Shown here: positions 8,755 to 17,297 of the stretch, piece by piece
Numbering within the stretch: the stretch's first letter is position 1
How the letters are laid out: each line of letters begins with the position of its first letter
From: Bacteroides sp. CAG:927
GTDB lineage: Bacteria > Bacteroidota > Bacteroidia > Bacteroidales > Muribaculaceae
NCBI GenBank assembly: GCA_000431155.1
Contig: HF985650.1
Coordinates: forward strand, 1 to 64,000
Length of the DNA: 64,000 bases
Reading direction: 5' to 3'
Translations under genes and position numbers: made by a program
The notes under the pieces: model-generated
What the model saw: the letters and a program-made list of their open reading frames with translations, nothing else
Databases searched by the model: none
What the model was told of the DNA's origin: nothing

Positions 8755-10329
8755 ATGAAAGGAAAAAGTATATTTGCTGTTGCAGCCATGTTTTGTGCCG
8801 CAGTGTGTTTTTCGCAGGATGTGGTGATAAAGAAGCCTGATTATTTTACCGAGCCAATACGTGACGGGCATGTACTGTTTCCTGACAGCCTTGTTTATCC
8901 AGCGGATGCTGAGGAGATTGTGATTCCGGATGTGGGAACGTTTGGGCGCCTCGGCAATGAGTTTGGTGATGGCTATGATTTTCCTAATGTACGGAAAATT
9001 ATATTCAATAATGTGGATTATGTGCCCGGAGCACTGATAAACGCACTTCCGAATCTTGAGGAGGTGGTGTTCAACGGAATGATAGGACATTTTGATTGCA
9101 CTCTTATAATGGACTGCCCCAAACTGAAATCGATTATATTCCGTGGGCCGGTGTCATCGACCGGTGGCTCGGGACTGACATCCAGAGTGCCGAGCCTTGA
9201 AAAAATAGTGTTTGAGAGTGTGGTGGTGGATTTAGGCGTTGAGCCTGACAGTGTGGGCTTTACCAATAACGGCGCGTTTCTCATGGCGTATAACGACAGC
9301 CTAACTCCGGCGGCAACAGTGGCGCAACTTAAAGGCAATGCAAAACTCATAGCTGACATGGAGCGCGTTGCCCGGTGGCAAGAGGAGGTGCTTCGTGCCA
9401 AAAATTCAAAATGGATGCGCGGAAGTGCATATCGTGCCGCAAAAATTCTACAACCTGTGTTGGCCGAACTTGGATGTGCGTTGTCGGCAGAGAGTCTGAA
9501 AAGCGCAATGGAATATGCGTGGAACACAAGCGATGATGTGAAAACCAAACTTGAGATATTGAAAGCATCGCCCAGCTATGCGGCCGATACGATTAAGAAG
9601 CCGAATCTGGAGTATGCGCTCCCATCTGATTCGCTTTTGGCGGCAACACGCGAGTATTTCAACCTTGACAGCGTTGCGGGTAATGGCGATGATGTGTCGC
9701 GCATCAAAAATCTGCTATACTGGGTTCACAACAATATTCCTCACGACGGGGGCAACGGGCTGGCTCCCGGAGCGAGGAACCTCAGGAATACTTACGAATC
9801 GGCAAGACGCGACAGTTGCGGCTACAATTGCCGCGCCTTGGCGATAAGTCTTGCGGAAGCACTTCTTGCGGAGGGGATTCCGGCACGCTATGTGACTTGT
9901 CAATCAAAGGCATGGGACACCGACAATGACTGCCATGTGATATGCGTGGCCTGGAGCGAATCGCTCGGCAAATGGATATGGATGGATCCTACCTTTGCGG
10001 CGTATGTTATGGATGAGAAGGGCACGTTGCTTCATCCGGGCGAGGTGCGCTACCGTTTGCAACACAACCTACCGCTGGCAATCAATAATGATGCCAACTG
10101 GAATAACCGCTACACGCAGGACAAGGAGTATTATCTTGACGAATATATGGCCAAGAACCTATATATCATGTCGGTAAATGCATTCAACCAGTCGGAGCCA
10201 GAGAGCACGGTTTCATATCCTCACCGTCAGGGCAAGTTTGTGGCTCTTGTGCCCCAAGGCAGCAACTACGACAATGCTCATATAATCACTACAGACGAGG
10301 CATGGTTTTGGCAACCGCCGGTGAAGTAG
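8755..10329 (+). CDS. Secreted transglutaminase-like protein with N-terminal LRR-like region
   Basis: A 524-residue protein with a signal peptide (1-21). Residues about 50-160 have the rhythm of BspA/LRR_5-type repeats (IVIPDVGTFG, VRKIIFNNV, LEEVVFNG, LKSIIFRGP, LEKIVFESV). Residues about 320-425 form a transglutaminase core with Cys in DSCGYNCRAL, His in DNDCHVICVAW and Asp in IWMDPTF. It is divergent from two other transglutaminase-related genes, forming a three-gene cluster of secreted Cys-His-Asp folds. Activity on proteins or peptides is possible; the substrate is not known. Confidence 0.8.
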   Translation: MKGKSIFAVAAMFCAAVCFSQDVVIKKPDYFTEPIRDGHVLFPDSLVYPADAEEIVIPDVGTFGRLGNEFGDGYDFPNVRKIIFNNVDYVPGALINALPNLEEVVFNGMIGHFDCTLIMDCPKLKSIIFRGPVSSTGGSGLTSRVPSLEKIVFESVVVDLGVEPDSVGFTNNGAFLMAYNDSLTPAATVAQLKGNAKLIADMERVARWQEEVLRAKNSKWMRGSAYRAAKILQPVLAELGCALSAESLKSAMEYAWNTSDDVKTKLEILKASPSYAADTIKKPNLEYALPSDSLLAATREYFNLDSVAGNGDDVSRIKNLLYWVHNNIPHDGGNGLAPGARNLRNTYESARRDSCGYNCRALAISLAEALLAEGIPARYVTCQSKAWDTDNDCHVICVAWSESLGKWIWMDPTFAAYVMDEKGTLLHPGEVRYRLQHNLPLAINNDANWNNRYTQDKEYYLDEYMAKNLYIMSVNAFNQSEPESTVSYPHRQGKFVALVPQGSNYDNAHIITTDEAWFWQPPVK

Positions 10330-10343
10330 GGAAGGCGGCGGGT

Positions 10344-11648
10344 TCAATAGGCGCGGCTGTTTTTTCGGATGCGGTCGTGCTTGAACTCGTTCCAGTTGTG
10401 GCGCATGTTTTTGTGTGATTTGATCAGGGTGATGCCTGTGAGCTGCTTGAGCATGGCGAGGGCGCGATGGCCGAATGCGAAGTTTTTGTTGTTTTTGTGC
10501 GGACTCACGTAGCGGTAGTCGGGCGGGATGTCGAGCCGAATTTTGTTTTGATTGATGCTGTTGACGCGGCTCACGAGCTGTGATATGGCTGGTTGGAGCG
10601 GGGGTACATTGTCCGGCTCATATATGCCTATTTCGTTGAAATTGAGTTTGCTGCTTGTCCATTTCTTGGCTTCTTTGAGCGTGATGTATTCTTTGTCAAG
10701 CATATATACTTCGGCATAGGTGCTGACGAAAAACTGCTCGTTGAGGTGGTTGAAGCCGAACATGGCATGACCGCGTCCGTTGGACTCAATGTTGAAGGAA
10801 TAGCCTGTGAGGTCAAGAGGCGAGAGTCGGTCGCCTGTCACATCACTGTAATTGAAGCGGAGGCGGAATTGCTCAAAATCAAGATTATTGCGGAAAAAGC
10901 CTGAGAGGTTGGGCACCCATTTGCGGCTGGATGTGTCGGCAAGCACATTCACATCCACCATGAGGTTGTCGCGGTGTTTTGTCCAGATTTCGGTGGGGCT
11001 GTATTTACCACGTACGGTGTCGGTGGCCTCATCGGCAATCAGGAGCGCGGAAGGCAGCGGGACGGAGGGGGCGACTCCTATCCAGTCGGACCAGGAGAAA
11101 TGATGGTTGCTGATGTCGCTGACACTGTCAAGTCCTTGGTTGTTGGTGATATGGTAGTAGGAACGGCAAGAGAGGATTCTGGGATTGGACCATCCCTTAA
11201 ACTTGGTTTTTTTGTCGGGGACAAGCATGTAATCCACCATTTTTTCACGAAAAAGGAACACGGTGTCGGTATAGGTGGAGAGAGTGGAGTATTCGCGTAC
11301 GTAGGCGAGCATGTGCAATACTTTGTGCTGTCGTGATTCTACTACCACCTCGGGGAGAGAGGCTACCGTTTTTTGCAGGAATATGGTGTCGGGTGTGGGG
11401 AAAGCGACAGATTTTTCTTTGAATCCCAGATAACGCACGGTAATGGGGTAGCTGTCGGGAGACAGGTAGGGCGTTTTGCCCTTGTTGCTGCTTAAGCCTA
11501 TCATGGAGCCGTGACGGTTGAAAATGGAGGCAGAGGGGAGAGGCTGCCGGGTTACGGAGTCGGCAATGACGGGGTTTTGTGCGCCCCGAGCATCCACTGC
11601 GGATAGCGAGAGGACAAAAATGATGATGAATGCAAAACAGCGATACAT
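10344..11648 (-). CDS. Exported hypothetical protein with carboxypeptidase-regulatory-like domain
   Basis: Starting at ATG 11648 gives 434 residues with a signal peptide (FAFIIIFVLSLSAVDA). Residues about 28-95 look like a CarboxypepD_reg-like beta sandwich, as found in the N-terminus of Bacteroidetes TonB-dependent receptors (VIADSVTRQPLPSASIF). The rest has no motif I recognise, and there is no barrel or plug domain. Its stop lies 14 bases from the convergent transglutaminase gene. Function unknown; envelope location likely. Confidence 0.65.
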   Translation of the reverse strand: MYRCFAFIIIFVLSLSAVDARGAQNPVIADSVTRQPLPSASIFNRHGSMIGLSSNKGKTPYLSPDSYPITVRYLGFKEKSVAFPTPDTIFLQKTVASLPEVVVESRQHKVLHMLAYVREYSTLSTYTDTVFLFREKMVDYMLVPDKKTKFKGWSNPRILSCRSYYHITNNQGLDSVSDISNHHFSWSDWIGVAPSVPLPSALLIADEATDTVRGKYSPTEIWTKHRDNLMVDVNVLADTSSRKWVPNLSGFFRNNLDFEQFRLRFNYSDVTGDRLSPLDLTGYSFNIESNGRGHAMFGFNHLNEQFFVSTYAEVYMLDKEYITLKEAKKWTSSKLNFNEIGIYEPDNVPPLQPAISQLVSRVNSINQNKIRLDIPPDYRYVSPHKNNKNFAFGHRALAMLKQLTGITLIKSHKNMRHNWNEFKHDRIRKNSRAY

Positions 11649-11749
11649 GACAGCAATGAGAGTTGGCACAAAAGTAGTTATTAATGCCAATGGGTGTTGC
11701 GGTCAATAAGTTAAATAGGCTCAATGATGAACATAAGATGTTAATTCAG

Positions 11750-12505
11750 CTATATGAGGTTAAGCTGTTTTGCAATACGGCACGCTTCAATGGAGTTTGA
11801 GGCACATAATTTCAGCAATATGTTTTGTCTGTGTCTGTTGACGGTATGTATGCTTATGGAAAGGCTCTCGGAAATTTCCTTGCTCAGCATCCCTTCATCA
11901 ATGAACCGAAGTATCTCTTTTTCCCTTTTAGAAACCAAATCGTTGCAGTTGTGCTGCTCTAAAGGCAGAACCTTGCCCGACACAGACTCGCAGATATAAC
12001 TTTTGGTATCGGATTTGTCATCAGTGAGGTTGTAGAGGCATAATGCCAGCCGGATGCTTCCGTTGGGTTGTATTCCGACATAAAACACCCTGTGCCGAAC
12101 CAGATGCCTGTGGCACTCCCTGTCAATCATGGTCAGGACACTTGACAGGTAATAGTTGGAATAATCCTGTTTGGTTTTAGTCCGTATAAAATGGATGAAC
12201 TTAAGCTCTTCAAGATGCTTTCTCTCCATGTCGCGGGGCGAAATGCATCGGAATATTTCATCCTCCCAAATGGAATCAACACACCTGCATTGGCTCTTGG
12301 TGTCCATACCCAAGGTCTGAGCCATACCGCCATAATAGATATAGCTTTTGCGCTCTTTCAAGTCGCTCAGTACCGCAATGGCATTTTCAATACGGGCATA
12401 TCCGGAGGCAAATAATCTGTAACTGTTGAGGTTTTCAGAAATCCGGTCGTTGTTTCCGAAATCCTGAGACAGGAATTTGTCGTTCAGCTCATTTTTTACA
12501 TCCAT
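11750..12505 (-). CDS. LuxR-family transcriptional regulator
   Basis: A 251-residue protein with a C-terminal LuxR/GerE helix-turn-helix (about 185-245: LVSKREKEILRFIDEG, KEISESLSISIHTVNRHRQNI). The N-terminal 180 residues are a sensor-like region I do not recognise; there is no receiver Asp pattern. It is transcribed divergently from the DUF1349/VOC pair, whose strong promoter lies in the gap, so that pair is the most likely target. Confidence 0.82.
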   Translation of the reverse strand: MDVKNELNDKFLSQDFGNNDRISENLNSYRLFASGYARIENAIAVLSDLKERKSYIYYGGMAQTLGMDTKSQCRCVDSIWEDEIFRCISPRDMERKHLEELKFIHFIRTKTKQDYSNYYLSSVLTMIDRECHRHLVRHRVFYVGIQPNGSIRLALCLYNLTDDKSDTKSYICESVSGKVLPLEQHNCNDLVSKREKEILRFIDEGMLSKEISESLSISIHTVNRHRQNILLKLCASNSIEACRIAKQLNLI

Positions 12506-12540
12506 CGGTTGTGTGTGCGTAAAATGGTTATAAATCAGTA

Positions 12541-12571
12541 TTGCCGGGCGCCGGTAAATGCCTTACCTTTG
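12541..12571 (+). promoter_or_regulatory. Consensus promoter for the DUF1349-VOC operon
   Basis: TTG at 12541-12543, a 20-base spacer and TACCTTTG at 12564-12571 match the Bacteroidetes sigma-ABfr consensus. The predicted transcription start (about 12578) excludes an upstream start at 12558 and supports ATG 12627. Confidence 0.7.
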
Positions 12572-12626
12572 CACTATCAATGTGTTACAAATTGCAAAGG
12601 TAATAAAATTTAATAACTATCAACGT

Positions 12627-13304
12627 ATGTTCAACCCAAAGAATAACCTGACAAGAATAGTATTATCCGGTGTGTTAATTCTCTCTGCTCCCTGTATCTC
12701 TATGGCACAAACCTTGGATAAAATGCAGTGGTTCAATGAGCCGGAAAACTGGCAGATTGAAGGCAACTCACTTATGATGAATGTAACACCCCAAACGGAC
12801 TATTGGAGGATATCGCATTATGGGTTCACTGTGGATGATGCGCCGTTTCTATATGCCTTGCAGGGAGGCGAATTTGAGGTGAAAGTGAGAATATCCGGAG
12901 ACTATAAAATACGTTTTGACCAGGCTGGACTGATGCTGCGCACCGACCATGAAAATTATATCAAAGCAGGTATTGAGTTTGTAGATGGGAAATATAATCT
13001 GAGTACGGTTGTAACTCATCATACAAGTGATTGGAGCATCATACCTTTGGACAAGCCTGTGGCGTATGTATGGATAAAGGCAATCCGGCGTCTGGATGCC
13101 GTGGAGGTTTTCTATTCTTTTGACGACAAGGAATATATAATGATGCGCAATGCGTGGCTTCAAGACAATCATCCCGTAATGGTGGGAATGATGGGGGCGA
13201 GTCCGGACGGCAACGGGTTCAAGGCTCAATTTGATGGGTTCGCCATTAAGCATTTGCCCGATTCGCGCAGGGTGCAGTGGTTGATGAATAATAGTACTAA
13301 ATAA
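12627..13304 (+). CDS. Secreted DUF1349 (concanavalin-like) protein
   Basis: 225 residues from ATG 12627, with a signal peptide (IVLSGVLILSAPCISMA). The mature part matches the DUF1349 lectin/glucanase-like fold: an opening MQWFNEPENW strand, FDQAGLMLRTD near the middle, and a final GFKAQFDGFAIKHL strand. DUF1349 proteins are linked by name to regulation of enolase but have no firm biochemical role. The gene is 10 bases before a VOC gene and divergent from a LuxR regulator. Confidence 0.8.
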   Translation: MFNPKNNLTRIVLSGVLILSAPCISMAQTLDKMQWFNEPENWQIEGNSLMMNVTPQTDYWRISHYGFTVDDAPFLYALQGGEFEVKVRISGDYKIRFDQAGLMLRTDHENYIKAGIEFVDGKYNLSTVVTHHTSDWSIIPLDKPVAYVWIKAIRRLDAVEVFYSFDDKEYIMMRNAWLQDNHPVMVGMMGASPDGNGFKAQFDGFAIKHLPDSRRVQWLMNNSTK

Positions 13305-13314
13305 TATAGGACTG

Positions 13315-13701
13315 ATGAAAATTGATCATATAGCTATATGGGCAGAAAATTTAGAATTGCTCCGGGAGTTCTATATCCACTATTTTGATATGTCCAGCAG
13401 TGGCAAGTACATCAATGCCAAAAAAAATTTCAGCTCTTATTTCTTGTCGTTCAAGGATGGAGGAGCGCGAATCGAGCTTATGAACATACCCGGCAAGGAC
13501 TCTCCGGCGAGCAGGGGAGATCTGAAAAGGTTGGCTCATTTTTCCATATCGGTTGGGAGTAAAGAAGCCGTTGACATCATGGCTCAACAATTCAGGGAAG
13601 ACGGCTACACAATACTTAGTAATCCCCGCACTACAGGCGACGGATATTATGAATGTGCGATAGCTGATTCTGAAGGGAATTACGTGGAAATAACCGAATA
13701 A
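13315..13701 (+). CDS. VOC-family (glyoxalase/bleomycin-resistance fold) protein
   Basis: 128 residues with two beta-alpha-beta-beta-beta halves: KIDHIAIWAENLELLREFY at the start with the usual metal-ligand His, RIELMNIPG, then LAHFSISVGSKEAVD and a C-terminal AIADSEGNYVEITE with the usual Glu. Similar small proteins are lactoylglutathione lyase-like or antibiotic-binding; the exact substrate cannot be assigned. It is co-transcribed with the DUF1349 gene. Confidence 0.85.
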   Translation: MKIDHIAIWAENLELLREFYIHYFDMSSSGKYINAKKNFSSYFLSFKDGGARIELMNIPGKDSPASRGDLKRLAHFSISVGSKEAVDIMAQQFREDGYTILSNPRTTGDGYYECAIADSEGNYVEITE

Positions 13702-13722
13702 CGGACTGCTTGAACAGCAGGC

Positions 13723-14280
13723 TCAGGAGTTGACGAGCTCAATGTAATCGGCATTGCCGATTTCCACGGCTGCGGCAAGGACACCGGTGAGTTTCACCAA
13801 GAGTCTTTTTTTGCCGGAGCCTTTGATTTTGAGCAGAGTTCCTTCAAATCCATTGATGGGACCTTCGCAAACCATTCGTATTTTTGCTCCATACATGCTT
13901 GGCGTTATCTCGTCAAGGTGATAGTATTGCGGTGTTTTTACAGATGTAACGGCGGTTATGAAGCGGTCCATTTCGGCAACGGGTACTGTCATTGGGGTAC
14001 AGTATGCGGCTCCTTTCAGGAACCGGTATTGCAGGGTTTGTGTGCGGGTGACGACCTTGTCAAGAGCCTCTTTGCTTGAATACACAAAAAGCAGGTCCTG
14101 AACAAACGGCACCTGTATTCTTGTTCTTTTTCCTCCTTTTTCAATTATTTTTGTTGTCATGGGTGTGAAGACGCGAAATCCTGCTTCTTCCAACTGCTTG
14201 TATGCCGGGAGCTTTGCATTTGCACGCTTGAGATCACGCATGACAAACCATTGTTCGCCGGTGGATAAATCTGTTTCCAT
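13723..14280 (-). CDS. UpxY-type NusG-like transcription antiterminator
   Basis: 185 residues: an N-terminal NGN domain (QWFVMRDLKRANAKLPAYKQL, then FTPMTTKII and VPFVQDLLFVYS) and a C-terminal KOW-like segment (IRMVCEGPINGFEGTLLKIKG). Such NusG paralogues normally sit at the start of Bacteroides capsular polysaccharide operons and relieve early termination. Here no polysaccharide gene follows; a convergent VOC gene does. It is an orphan paralogue whose target must lie elsewhere. Confidence 0.8.
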   Translation of the reverse strand: METDLSTGEQWFVMRDLKRANAKLPAYKQLEEAGFRVFTPMTTKIIEKGGKRTRIQVPFVQDLLFVYSSKEALDKVVTRTQTLQYRFLKGAAYCTPMTVPVAEMDRFITAVTSVKTPQYYHLDEITPSMYGAKIRMVCEGPINGFEGTLLKIKGSGKKRLLVKLTGVLAAAVEIGNADYIELVNS

Positions 14281-14379
14281 AGTTTAGGTCAAATGCTTGA
14301 TAGGGTTATGAATTTTGGTTTGAGAAAGACGGGTAGTATATGGATTGGTTATGAAGGTGGTATAGATCGGGATAAAAAT

Positions 14380-14799
14380 TTACGCTTTAGGGGGTTTGAA
14401 GAATTTTATTCGTTTGCAGATGTGTCCTATCGACAGGATTATCATGAGAAAGCCTAATTTGCCATGCACTCCACCAATGGGTGCGTGTGTGAATGATTGC
14501 ACCCAATGGACGGTTGACGCGATAGCGGTGATGAATGTGGCGAGCGCCACCCACCACAGGATGCGTGTGACAGGGCTTTTTTGTTTACTGAATTTTTTGA
14601 ACCAGTTGCTTTTTCCAAAATGCAGGAATATGTGATAACATATCAGCACTGCAAATATGATGCCAATGGCAATATGAATCCAAACGGATGTTATACCCCG
14701 GCTGCCTGTTGCCTCAAGCTGAATGCCAGAAACCAGCATGGCAATTGTGATCGGTAGGAGGCACCAGTTGCAAAGCTTGAGTTTCTGAATTTTCTTCAT
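14380..14799 (-). CDS. DUF4405-type small membrane protein (cytochrome b-like)
   Basis: 139 residues with four hydrophobic segments. Conserved-looking histidines sit in or near membrane helices (IHIAIGII, CYHIFLHFGKSNW, VHWVQSF, GHICKRI), as in DUF4405/cytochrome b561-like proteins. Haem binding is an inference. The consensus promoter at 14869-14900 faces this gene. Confidence 0.7.
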   Translation of the reverse strand: MKKIQKLKLCNWCLLPITIAMLVSGIQLEATGSRGITSVWIHIAIGIIFAVLICYHIFLHFGKSNWFKKFSKQKSPVTRILWWVALATFITAIASTVHWVQSFTHAPIGGVHGKLGFLMIILSIGHICKRIKFFKPPKA

Positions 14800-14868
14800 A
14801 TTGCGAAAATATTGGATATCGGATGGTTTTATGAGCTTGCCCTATTAGTAAATGGCTCTTTTCAAGCG

Positions 14869-14900
14869 CAAATATACAACAAAGCTTTGATAAAATGCAA
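14869..14900 (-). promoter_or_regulatory. Promoter for the DUF4405 gene
   Basis: On the minus strand, TTG (14900-14898), a 21-base spacer and TATATTTG (14876-14869) match the Bacteroidetes consensus, leaving a leader of about 65 bases. Confidence 0.55.
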
Positions 14901-14982
14901 GCAGAAAAGCAATTTAGAGCCGATTAGACAACATCTGAGTACATATTGTCTAACCGGCTCTAAGTGATGTTATATACCTTAA

Positions 14983-15840
14983 CTAATCTAATCTTTGGTA
15001 TTCGCTCGGGGTCATTCCGGTTTCTCTTTTGAAGAATGTGCCGAATGCTGTCTGGCTTGGGAAATTAAGTTTCTCAGCTACCTCATATATCAGCATGTCT
15101 TTGTTTTTCAGCAATACTTTGGCTTGAACCAGAGTGGCGCGGTTGATCCAGTACATCACGCTCCGGCCGCTTGCTTTTGCTATCAGGCTGGAAAGGTAAT
15201 GTGGGGTAAGCGCCAGTTGCTCGGCGTAAAACGGTATGGTCCTGTGGCGGGAGCAATGCTCGTTGACAAGTTTCTTGAATTTGCTGAACAGCAGTTCCTG
15301 ACGCGTTTTCTTTTTTTGCAGGGTTGATTCCTGCTCAGTGCGGTTGATATACTGGATGTTGGTTATTATGGCAGACAGGAGGTGAGTAACTGTTTTGAGC
15401 CGGAATGGGGTGTGGCGAGCTGTGTCCCAAAGGATATTTGCCATTCTGAGTGTTTCCTGCATCTCAGTTTCTCCGGCATGAATAATCAGACTTTCATTGA
15501 CCGGAATATCCACGTTATATATAATACCGATCATGTTGTAATCGGGACTGTTGGATTTCAATTCAATTATTGATTCGGGAGCCAGCAGTACTATATCGCC
15601 TTTTTTTATGTGATATTCCTCCAAAGTGAGTTCAATGTCGGCCCAACCGTCGGTGACCCACAGAATTCTTCCTTCAAGAAATCGGTATGGCTGATTGGCT
15701 TTGATAAAATCGTTGCGAGCAGAGCCTACGTTGAGAATCATTCCGAAATGCTCGTTTACAAAAGCCAGATCGGGCAGATTATCAAGACTACTGAAATCGG
15801 TGGTCTGCAATGAAAAGTCGTGAATAGCGGTTGCTGACAT
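14983..15840 (-). CDS. AraC-family transcriptional regulator
   Basis: 285 residues from ATG 15840. The C-terminal 100 residues hold two helix-turn-helix units (YAEQLALTPHYLSSLIAKASG and IYEVAEKLNFPSQTAFGTFFKRETG) ending with the MTPSEYQR signature. The N-terminal part is cupin-like (DIELTEYHIKKGDIVLLAPES region). It is divergent from the six-gene efflux operon, so it is the likely regulator of it. Confidence 0.88.
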   Translation of the reverse strand: MSATAIHDFSLQTTDFSSLDNLPDLAFVNEHFGMILNVGSARNDFIKANQPYRFLEGRILWVTDGWADIELTLEEYHIKKGDIVLLAPESIIELKSNSPDYNMIGIIYNVDIPVNESLIIHAGETEMQETLRMANILWDTARHTPFRLKTVTHLLSAIITNIQYINRTEQESTLQKKKTRQELLFSKFKKLVNEHCSRHRTIPFYAEQLALTPHYLSSLIAKASGRSVMYWINRATLVQAKVLLKNKDMLIYEVAEKLNFPSQTAFGTFFKRETGMTPSEYQRLD

Positions 15841-15864
15841 TGTGGCGTTTGTATTATTCTCGGG

Positions 15865-15897
15865 CAAAAATAGGTATATTGTGTTATATTTTTCAAA
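15865..15897 (-). promoter_or_regulatory. Promoter for the AraC regulator gene
   Basis: Minus-strand TTTG (15897-15894), a 21-base spacer and TATTTTTG (15872-15865) form a full Bacteroidetes promoter. It supports the ATG at 15840 over the upstream in-frame ATG. Confidence 0.62.
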
Positions 15898-15970
15898 AAA
15901 TAAACACCCAATCATACAAATTCAATAATTTAAATACGTATCTTGATATTATAACCCAGATAAGCAGTTA

Positions 15971-15978
15971 TATCTTTG
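15971..15978 (+). promoter_or_regulatory. -7 box of the efflux operon
   Basis: TATCTTTG fits TAnnTTTG. The nearest TTG (15943-15945) is 25 bases upstream, too far for the usual spacing, so activation by the divergent AraC protein is plausible. Transcription would start near 15983, which favours the ATG at 16007 for tolC. Confidence 0.5.
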
Positions 15979-16006
15979 CGTTGTGAAAATCAAAACATAT
16001 AAAAAT

Positions 16007-17284
16007 ATGAAGCATATCACAGCATTATTCATTCTTATGCTCCTTGTTTTACCGGCACAGGGACAGACGGTGACGCTTGACGAGTGCCAGCAGTTGGCAG
16101 AGGAGAATTATCCGCTTATAAAGCAGTATGACCTGATAAGGCAGACAACCGACTATACCGTCAGCAACATCAGCAAGGGATGGCTGCCGCAGATTTCTGC
16201 AATGGCACAGGCCACCTACCAAAGCGATGTGATGACACTTCCGGATGTGCTGCAGAGAATGCTCGGCCAGCAGGGCCTTCAGGCCAAGGGTATCCGTAAG
16301 GACCAGTACCGTGTAGGGGTTGACATAAACCAGACGGTATATGACGGAGGTTTGATCAGCGGCCAAAAGGATGTGGCTCGCCTTGAGGGGGAGGTACAGT
16401 CGGCGCAAACCGCCACAGACCTTTATGCGGTACGTAAGCGAATAAATGATTTGTATTTCGGTATTCTGCTGCTTGATGAGAAGTTACGGCTGAACAAGGA
16501 TTTGCAGACGCTCCTTCAGTCAAATCTGAACAAGCTCAACTCAATGCTGGCTCATGGAGTGGCTATGAAAAGCGATGTCAACACGGTCAAGGCTGAAAAG
16601 CTAAAGGCGGAGCAGCAGGCCACGGAGCTGGCATCCTCACGTAAAAGCATGACCGATATGCTGTCGGTGTTTATAGGCAGAGAGGTTGCCAATCTCGGAA
16701 TGCCTCAGGATGTGGTGGTCAACACTCACGAGAACAAACGGCCCGAGCTGCATCTTTTTGACTCACAGATCAAGCTTGCCGATGCGCAGGAAAAGTTGCT
16801 TAACGCCCGTCTGCTGCCGAGACTGAGTGTCTTTGCACAGGGTTATTACGGTTACCCGGGTTATAACCAGTTTGAGGCGATGTTCAACCGCACATGGAAA
16901 CTAAACGGTATAGTTGGCGTGAGACTGTCATGGAACATCGGAGCGTTGTACACAAGGAAGAATGACCGCGCCAAACTCAGTACCCGTCGCGGACTGGTGG
17001 AGTCGGCCCGTGAGACATTTCTGTTCAATAACCGTTTGCTTGAGATACAGCAGAGCGACGGCATAGCTAAATACCGCCAACTGATAGTTGACGACAAGGA
17101 GATAGTGTCGCTGCGGAGCGATGTGCGCCGCGCAGCCGAATCAAAACTGGAACACGGGATAATCGACACCAACAATCTGCTTCAGGAGATAACCCGTGAA
17201 AACCAGTCACGCATAGACCTCTCCACCCATACAATATTGATGCTGAAGGAGAACTATGATCTTAAATACACTACGAATAATTAA
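16007..17284 (+). CDS. TolC-family outer membrane efflux protein
   Basis: 425 residues from ATG 16007, with a signal peptide (ALFILMLLVLPAQG). It shows the two repeated coiled-coil/beta-strand halves of outer membrane efflux proteins: TLDECQQLAEENYPLIKQYD near the start, QTVYDGG near 110, and a second half from about 255 with SVFAQGYYGYPG and SWNIG. The protein forms the outer membrane channel for the HlyD-ABC system encoded downstream. A GTG at 15983 is an alternative start but sits on the predicted transcription start. Confidence 0.88.
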   Translation: MKHITALFILMLLVLPAQGQTVTLDECQQLAEENYPLIKQYDLIRQTTDYTVSNISKGWLPQISAMAQATYQSDVMTLPDVLQRMLGQQGLQAKGIRKDQYRVGVDINQTVYDGGLISGQKDVARLEGEVQSAQTATDLYAVRKRINDLYFGILLLDEKLRLNKDLQTLLQSNLNKLNSMLAHGVAMKSDVNTVKAEKLKAEQQATELASSRKSMTDMLSVFIGREVANLGMPQDVVVNTHENKRPELHLFDSQIKLADAQEKLLNARLLPRLSVFAQGYYGYPGYNQFEAMFNRTWKLNGIVGVRLSWNIGALYTRKNDRAKLSTRRGLVESARETFLFNNRLLEIQQSDGIAKYRQLIVDDKEIVSLRSDVRRAAESKLEHGIIDTNNLLQEITRENQSRIDLSTHTILMLKENYDLKYTTNN

Positions 17285-17297
17285 AAATACAAACGAT

